Source: Granulicella tundricola MP5ACTX9
GTDB taxonomy: Bacteria > Acidobacteriota > Terriglobia > Terriglobales > Acidobacteriaceae
Length of the DNA: 64,000 bases
NCBI RefSeq assembly: GCF_000178975.2
Contig: NC_015060.1
Location: 1 to 64,000 of the forward strand
Direction of reading: 5' to 3'
Positions 58,528-64,000 of this stretch are shown here, one piece after another; position 1 is the stretch's first letter, and each line of letters begins with the position of its first letter. The position numbers were made by a program, and so were the translations under genes. Under the pieces are notes generated by a model. That model saw only the letters and a program-made list of their open reading frames with translations, had not been told where the DNA came from and made no database searches.

Positions 58528-59922
58528 ATGTCCAATCTCAGCTCTGCATCTGCGGCTCAGCCTGCAATTGCCTGTCCAAAATGCGGTACGCCGGTTCTTC
58601 TTACCGAGGCCCTAGCGGCTCCGCTGATCGAAGCCACTCGTGCCGAGTACGAGGCAAAGCTTCGATCACACAGTGATGCTGTCGCTAAGCAGCAGCAAGA
58701 GCTTACCCGCAAGGAACAGGCAACACAGGAAGTCGAGCAGCAGCTCGCCAAACGCGAAGCGGACATCAAGCGCCGATATGAGGAAGCCCGTGCAGAGATC
58801 GGCACTCAAAGGGAGCAGTTGGCTGCGGAAGTCACGCGTCAGACCGAGGTAGCAGTTACAAAAGAGCTTGCTGAGCGGTTGATCGTAGAAAGAAAGACGA
58901 TCGCCGAAGCAGAGGAGAGCCGGGCACGTCAGCGGTTTGCCGACGAGCTTGCGGAGCGGGACCGGGATCGCAAGGAGCAGGGAGAGTACATCGAACGACT
59001 TACGGCCAAGCTGACAGCTGCCCAAACCGCCGAAGTGGAACTGAAGCGTCGCGAGCGGGAGTTCGACGATAAAGAACGAGAGCTGCCCCTACGCATAGAA
59101 CAGGAGGTCAGTGGCCGGCTCGACCAGGCGCGTGCCTCCGCGGCGAACGAAGCCAGTGAGCGGCTTACACTCCAGCTTAGCGAGAAGGAAAGGCAGATCA
59201 AGGACCTCGCGACAAAACTGGAAGAGGCGAGCCGGAAGGCTCAGCAGGGGTCGCAACAGTCACAGGGCGAGACTCTGGAACTCTTGCTGGAAGACCAGCT
59301 TCGGCGGCAATTTCCCTTCGATGAATTGCAGCCGGTGCCCAAAGGTGAATTCGGCGGTGACACCCTGCAGGTCGTCCGTGACAGCTCGGGGCGGGAGTGC
59401 GGTCGCATCTTGTGGGAGTTCAAACGCACCAAAATCTGGCAATCCGCTTGGCTTTCGAAGCTCAAGGGGGACCAGCGTTCTGCCCGTGCGGACATCGCCG
59501 TGATTGTGTCACAGGCGATGCCGCCGGACGTTAGGCATTTCAATGAGGTTGATGGAGTATGGGTGTCATCGTTAGGATGCACGCTCCCAGTGGCTACGGC
59601 ATTACGGGCATCGCTGCTCCAGCTAGCGAGCCAGCGGCGCAGTGCCGAAGGCCAGCACACTAAGAGTGAACTCGTATACGCCTACCTAACTGGTTCACAG
59701 TTCCGGGGGCGCATCGAGGCCATAGCAGAGCGCTGGTCTGAGATGCAAAAAGACTTGGCGGATGAGAAGAAGGCCACAATGAAGCGGTGGTCCAAGCGAG
59801 AGGCACAGTTGCATACGCTGCTCGACTCCACGGCTGGGATCTATGGAGACCTTCAAGGCATTGTGGGACGAGACTTGGCCGAGATCGAAGCTCTTGGCGA
59901 GACGTTGCTATTGGAAAGCTAG
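58528..59922 (+). CDS. DUF2130 coiled-coil protein with nuclease-like C-terminus
   Basis: 464 aa. The N-terminus has a zinc-knuckle CPKCG (about 15-19). A long coiled coil follows (about 35-250). The C-terminal domain (LEDQLRRQFPFDELQPVPKGEFGGDTLQVVRDSSGRECGRILWEFKRTKIWQSAWLSKLKGDQRSARADIAVIVSQAMP) is the DUF2130 core, with the PD-(D/E)xK-like D-x14-E-F-K arrangement, similar to RmuC-type nucleases. It is probably DNA-associated and often occurs near restriction or defence genes. Role in this neighbourhood unproven. Confidence 0.8.
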   Translation: MSNLSSASAAQPAIACPKCGTPVLLTEALAAPLIEATRAEYEAKLRSHSDAVAKQQQELTRKEQATQEVEQQLAKREADIKRRYEEARAEIGTQREQLAAEVTRQTEVAVTKELAERLIVERKTIAEAEESRARQRFADELAERDRDRKEQGEYIERLTAKLTAAQTAEVELKRREREFDDKERELPLRIEQEVSGRLDQARASAANEASERLTLQLSEKERQIKDLATKLEEASRKAQQGSQQSQGETLELLLEDQLRRQFPFDELQPVPKGEFGGDTLQVVRDSSGRECGRILWEFKRTKIWQSAWLSKLKGDQRSARADIAVIVSQAMPPDVRHFNEVDGVWVSSLGCTLPVATALRASLLQLASQRRSAEGQHTKSELVYAYLTGSQFRGRIEAIAERWSEMQKDLADEKKATMKRWSKREAQLHTLLDSTAGIYGDLQGIVGRDLAEIEALGETLLLES

Positions 59923-60076
59923 TTTTCGAACCGCACGAAGACGCTATGGCCTCAAGCACTCAACAGCGGCCTCTCTGCTAGTCCACATAACCTAGAGTCA
60001 AAGGCCCTCTGGGTGAAAATAGGTACCCAGATCCTGACAACGAGAGTTTGGCTCGGTTAGCATAAGGTGTTGCCTG
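59923..60076. terminator. Candidate terminator between convergent genes
   Basis: Inverted repeat TCTGGGT (about 60008-60014) and ACCCAGA with a 9-nt loop, in the gap between the DUF2130 gene and the convergent SIR2-STAND gene. Modest. Confidence 0.35.
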
Positions 60077-63000
60077 TTAATCGACCTTACCCACTATCCA
60101 ATCCTGAAAACTTCTCTCCACTCGGTTCTGTCTACTTCGGAGTTCCGGTGTAAACAAGTCCTGTTGTTCTTGTAAAGCCGCTATGCGTCCAGCTTCCAGG
60201 GGATTGACCTGCTCCCATTTTCTGCGTGCAGCCTCAAGGAACATTAATCCTAAAAGCGTTTGCTTGCGCGAAATGAGAACCTCACCAACCCACAGCCTAA
60301 TGTACCCCTGATTTAGGATGTGTTCATGCTTACTGTCTTTTTCAATGATCAAAGCCGACTTTTGATAGCAGATCAATGCACCATTTAGTTCGCCCATGAA
60401 GTGCAGACATCTACCGATGTTTCCATAGTGAGGTCCACCATGATCTTGGTTGAATTCATCTGGGTCTGTAAACTCCTCCAAGCGTGAGCCTTCTAGGAAA
60501 ATCTCCATTGCCTCATCAGGATTTCCACCATCACGCAAGGCCAGGCCAAGTACATTGCCGATAGAGTCATCAGTGTCCACGTTGGAGTTTACCTGAAGAG
60601 TGTGGCCTCGTTTCGCCCAGTCCACTGCTTCCGCGAAGGACTTGCGAACCCAGAACGTATAAGCGCGCAGTTGGCAATATAGGATGAAGCGCGCATCCTT
60701 TTCCGGAACAGTGAGTGCAAACCTGCTGAGTAGAGAATCAACTTCCTGAAACTCGCCAAGGTATGACAGTAGTTCGATGTGCGTCTTGAAGACCGTATCG
60801 AGCTTCTTGTAACTTCTGTGCTCCTCGACGAAGTCACCACTCGACAAAAGCAGCCGTGCGACTCTGGTGAATTCTCTCGGGTATGCGCTAGACGAAAAAG
60901 CTCCCACGGACTCGGCAAGTATTGCATAAGCCTGACCTAACCTGCCTGCAGCGACGCTTAGCTCTGCAGCTTGTGTCCAGTTCTGCAGTACCACAAATGT
61001 GGGTCTGTCACTAAGTTGATTTCGGTGCAATCCGATAAAGTGATTGTAGACGCGCATAATGCCATCGATAAAGCTCAACCGCTCTTTGTGCGAAAAGCGT
61101 TTGCGAAGAAAGGTGCGGACTAGGGGATGAAGTTCGAGGACTTCCTCCCCCCCCCGCAGACGCTTGACCACGACGAGATTCGCACTCCGGAGCGTTCGAA
61201 GGGCTTTGAACACCTTCTGAAAATTCATTTCCGAACTGACGTAGTCGGCTATCTCTTTCTCTCGTTCTGGGCGAACTGTCTCAGCCATAGCTCGCAATAC
61301 TGTTCGCTCACGGTCACGCAACTTGCTCCAAATTGAATTGAGCATGTTGTTAGGTAGTTCACCCGTGCCCCTGCGTATTTCGTCCACCAGTGTTCGCAGT
61401 GAAGATCCCGGTAATTGCTTGGCGACTTGAATGGCCAATAGGTCAAGCCAGAAAGCGTGTCCATTTGTAACCTCGTGAGCGTCCTCAATCTCTAGCTCGG
61501 AAGATACAGCGCCTCGAGCAACAAACAGTGCTTTAGCCGCAGACAGGGTAAGCCCCTTCAAGCGGATCGTTGTTGCAGAGGGATGAGTGAACTGAATAGA
61601 TGGACGAGAGGTAAAGATTAACTTTGTGGTGTGAGCTCTTTCCAATACTGCGGTCACGAAGTGTTCGACGCTTGAGGTAAGCCGTAAGGTCTCGAGGTCG
61701 ACATAATGATCTATGTTGTCGAAAACGAACAGAAAGCTCTTATCGGTGAGCAATGGTATGAGAATGTCGACTATGATCTGTATTTCTTGCTTTGCCAGGT
61801 CTAACCCTTGCACACGCCCGGAGGTAAGACTCTCGACGATCGCAGCCAATTGATTCTCAAACCGTTCGCCTTCCTCTTTGCAGTCACGCCACACGTATGT
61901 GTTATCTGGCACTTGCTTTTGACGATCCCCGAACGCCTTGGCGGCAATTGTGGATTTCCCCTCGCCTCCAATACCCGTTATGAACACTACAGCCGAACCT
62001 GCTTCCAAGAGAACAAGCTCCGCCTCGCGGCCGAGACAGAACTCGATCACTGGAGGCCGGTCCTCGAGGTCGCCTTCAAGAAGTATGTTCTTGGGAGGCG
62101 CACTAGTCATTTGGGTTATCAGAGAAGACTCAAACTTAACAGGGCTCACTGGAACGGGAGGCGTGAGGGGATGCCCGACACTATTGGCAAGCCACCAGGA
62201 TGCCAGCTCCGGAAGAAAAACGTTGCAATCGATATCACCGTAGACAAGTACCTTGGCCTTGTCGGCGGCTAGTTTGAGCTGCGCCGCGATATTGGCAGGA
62301 AACGACGGCGAGGCGGAGCGAGTGGTCCAGAGGATCTCGGTGTTATCAGCATCATCGGCAACCATCTCCAACAGCGTAGTTGTGAAAATATCATCCCAGC
62401 CGCCATAGGCAATCACGACGACAATGCGATCCCGGATGAGCCTATTGAGTGATGCTTTCAATTGCGGTCGTTGCTGCGTGAGCTGACGCAGCGTATGCAG
62501 AGTGTTGGACCCGTACCAGTAACCATGCAAATGGATCACGTGGCAACCAACCGCAGAGGTAATCGAGACGTTGCCGTCGCCTTGCATGATGGTGCGGTAA
62601 TGTCTGCCGCCTGCTTTTCCGATCGCGACTTCTAAGAGCGGGTCGAAGTTGGTCGTCAGCAGCGACTTCCCGAAAATGTCTGGATTGTGGGTTATCAATG
62701 AAGCAATGGCAGAACCGCCCGGGAGGACGGCCCAAAGCGAGTCGTCGGCTTCTAAAAGCTGACAGGATTGCTCGTCCCCTGATTGTCCTCGGTATCTGGC
62801 TTCTGGTTTACAGGCGGCCAGCACCGCACTTCTGACAAGTTCGTTTGCGACAGCAGGCCCGCGGCGACTCTGAAGAAAGCGGAAGGCTTCCTGGTAACGC
62901 TTGTCCTTGGCAGTCGAAATCAGAATATCTAGCTGATTGAGGAGGTTGTGGTCGTCAGCAAATTCACCGCGTATGATGTCGATCATCCCACTTACGTTGG

Positions 63001-63139
63001 GGACGCCCAAGAGTCCTGCAGAAGCTGGTGCCGAAAGTGGCGAGCCGACGAGGAAAATCACTTCGCGGGGACGTTTCTTCAGCGCGCTGGTCAGCCTGGC
63101 TAGTAGAGCAGACTGATCGTAGAACTCCAGTTCATCCAT
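60077..63139 (-). CDS. SIR2-STAND-TPR antiphage defence protein
   Basis: 1020 aa. The N-terminal SIR2-like NADase domain (about 20-300) has the NAD motif TTNFDPLLE with N164 and the catalytic His204 in HLHGYWYG; the glycine motif reads FLVGSPLSAP. The STAND ATPase has P-loop TGIGGEGKST (389-397) and Walker B FLFVFDNID (about 468-477), then a winged-helix part (ERTVLRAMAETVRPE). A TPR-like repeat region (about 700-1010) has FLEGSRLEEFTDPDEFNQDHGG and ALICYQKSALIIEK. In the known SIR2-STAND (Avs-like) systems, phage sensing by the C-terminus triggers NAD+ depletion. Single gene, which fits. Confidence 0.85.
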   Translation of the reverse strand: MDELEFYDQSALLARLTSALKKRPREVIFLVGSPLSAPASAGLLGVPNVSGMIDIIRGEFADDHNLLNQLDILISTAKDKRYQEAFRFLQSRRGPAVANELVRSAVLAACKPEARYRGQSGDEQSCQLLEADDSLWAVLPGGSAIASLITHNPDIFGKSLLTTNFDPLLEVAIGKAGGRHYRTIMQGDGNVSITSAVGCHVIHLHGYWYGSNTLHTLRQLTQQRPQLKASLNRLIRDRIVVVIAYGGWDDIFTTTLLEMVADDADNTEILWTTRSASPSFPANIAAQLKLAADKAKVLVYGDIDCNVFLPELASWWLANSVGHPLTPPVPVSPVKFESSLITQMTSAPPKNILLEGDLEDRPPVIEFCLGREAELVLLEAGSAVVFITGIGGEGKSTIAAKAFGDRQKQVPDNTYVWRDCKEEGERFENQLAAIVESLTSGRVQGLDLAKQEIQIIVDILIPLLTDKSFLFVFDNIDHYVDLETLRLTSSVEHFVTAVLERAHTTKLIFTSRPSIQFTHPSATTIRLKGLTLSAAKALFVARGAVSSELEIEDAHEVTNGHAFWLDLLAIQVAKQLPGSSLRTLVDEIRRGTGELPNNMLNSIWSKLRDRERTVLRAMAETVRPEREKEIADYVSSEMNFQKVFKALRTLRSANLVVVKRLRGGEEVLELHPLVRTFLRKRFSHKERLSFIDGIMRVYNHFIGLHRNQLSDRPTFVVLQNWTQAAELSVAAGRLGQAYAILAESVGAFSSSAYPREFTRVARLLLSSGDFVEEHRSYKKLDTVFKTHIELLSYLGEFQEVDSLLSRFALTVPEKDARFILYCQLRAYTFWVRKSFAEAVDWAKRGHTLQVNSNVDTDDSIGNVLGLALRDGGNPDEAMEIFLEGSRLEEFTDPDEFNQDHGGPHYGNIGRCLHFMGELNGALICYQKSALIIEKDSKHEHILNQGYIRLWVGEVLISRKQTLLGLMFLEAARRKWEQVNPLEAGRIAALQEQQDLFTPELRSRQNRVERSFQDWIVGKVD

Positions 63140-63637
63140 GAAGACACTATACGATCTGTCGCTATGAAAATCCGAGACCCGAACAGGACGACGACGGAGT
63201 GCTCACCTCGCTTTGTGAAATTTGCCCAGCCCTGAGTACTCCGGCCTATCCACTTGTGTATATCTCTGGGTACACGCTAACGTGACGTAGCGTGCCCGTT
63301 TTGTTAGAGAAATACCGCTGATGACGCGCTCCGATGTTCTCACAAACTCTGGTTACGACAACGTACACGGGTATCGTGCCCGGTTTACCTGAACGTCGGT
63401 AGGCGATATTGTGCCCGTCAAGATCTACAAGAGCCACATCTGACGACCATGTCTTCCACACTGTTCGATCCGTGGAGGAGGGCCTCAGATGCCCCTGATT
63501 GACGACGGTCGGTATCTACACAGGATCGGTCTGTGGAGCTTCATGTCGAAGTTCCAGCGAAGCCTTTGTCAACAGGTAACACTGAGATCAATTTCTAGGT
63601 CTGTCCAGTTGTTGGGCATCAACTTCCTCCAGATAGA
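63140..63637. other. Intergenic region between two defence genes
   Basis: About 500 bp. A 71-aa minus-strand frame (63246-63461, GTG start, VALVDLDGHNIAYRRSG) and a 63-aa plus-strand frame (63489, with GGAGG upstream) are possible but unsupported. Promoters for both neighbours, which are divergent, should be here. Confidence 0.4.
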
Positions 63638-64000
63638 ATGGAGGTCTTCCTTGGAGACGTTGTGTACCTCTCTCAATTGACCATTCGGAACTTCCGAAAA
63701 CTCGAACGGGTCGACGTTTCGTTCCAATCCGGCCTGAATATTCTCGTCGGCCCGAACAACGTGGGTAAGACAGCCGTTATCGACGCGCTTCGCGCTCTCC
63801 TAGGCGGACATGACGAACCACTGCCGCGGCTTTCGAGTGACGACCTGTTTCGGTCGAAGACCGGAGAGGTGGCAACAGCTATTGAATTCGGGTATGTCTT
63901 CTCCGGTCTCGATCTTGACGATGAGGCCGACTTCTTGCCATCGCTCATTGCGACCGGACCAGGGAAGTCGTTAGAGGCTCACTTCCACATCCGCTACAGC
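63638..64000 (+). CDS. OLD-family ATPase/nuclease, N-terminal part (cut by window end)
   Basis: Starts at the ATG at 63638 or the GTG at 63662 (GGAG 7 nt upstream). LTIRNFRKLERVDVSFQSG then ILVGPNNVGKTAVIDALRALL is the N-terminal ABC-type ATPase half of OLD/RecF-like proteins with Walker A GPNNVGKT. The C-terminal TOPRIM nuclease would lie beyond 64000. Such a gene is the first component of systems like Gabija (GajA); a helicase partner cannot be checked here. Confidence 0.75.
   Translation, partial: MEVFLGDVVYLSQLTIRNFRKLERVDVSFQSGLNILVGPNNVGKTAVIDALRALLGGHDEPLPRLSSDDLFRSKTGEVATAIEFGYVFSGLDLDDEADFLPSLIATGPGKSLEAHFHIRYS

Overview
The window looks like accessory DNA from a soil acidobacterium (Terriglobia type, for example Granulicella, Terriglobus or Edaphobacter relatives). 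This rests on the overall style of the genes: secreted carboxypeptidase-regulatory-like proteins, a lipoprotein GH79-type hydrolase, an S9 peptidase and GT39 with a TPR tail. It is an inference, since no rRNA or tRNA was seen. The right two thirds carry a conjugation and replication backbone. The DNA is therefore either a large plasmid or a plasmid-derived integrated element; the sequence alone does not decide which.

Layout. (1) 0-28.5 kb is a patchwork of cargo and decayed mobile DNA. It holds a tyrosine recombinase with a substituted catalytic Arg, an S9 peptidase divergent from a TetR regulator, a frameshifted mobilization-module relic, a DUF2383-like stress protein, a GT39 membrane glycosyltransferase, one complete and one truncated IS30-family element, a GlcNAc-transferase-like protein, a large GH79-like lipoprotein, several secreted unknowns, a serine recombinase and an AcrVA2-like candidate. 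Two families of short dispersed repeats are scattered through the intergenic gaps here. (2) 28.7-45 kb is a single-direction (minus strand) conjugation block: virB2, B3, B4, B9, B10, B5, a small anchor protein, B6, a small TM protein, B8, B11, an RHH protein, a TrwA/MobC-like accessory, the TrwB/VirD4 coupling protein and a TrwC (MOBF) relaxase-helicase. virB11 has an in-frame amber codon near its start. (3) 45.1-47.5 kb holds a perfect 16-bp inverted repeat, an XRE regulator and an AAA+/DUF4143 ATPase. (4) 47.6-50.9 kb is the replication and partition region: 17 iterons in two clusters, a RepA-like initiator, ParA with a small partner, and four palindromes with the core GCGTACGC. (5) 51-54.5 kb holds a frameshifted conserved gene, an intact tyrosine recombinase, a recombinase relic and an NYN-domain protein. 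(6) 54.7-64 kb holds an EAL/PAS signalling protein, an alpha/beta hydrolase, a DUF2130 coiled-coil protein, a SIR2-STAND-TPR defence protein, and the start of an OLD-type ATPase/nuclease that runs off the window.

Working together: RepA with its iterons, and ParA with its partner and the palindromes, would maintain the replicon. The intact tyrosine recombinase beside them could resolve multimers or integrate the element. The relaxosome (TrwC, TrwA-like and a candidate oriT hairpin at about 35.0 kb), TrwB and the VirB channel would transfer it. The right-hand end looks like a defence island. The left end has collected host-interaction cargo through IS and recombinase activity.
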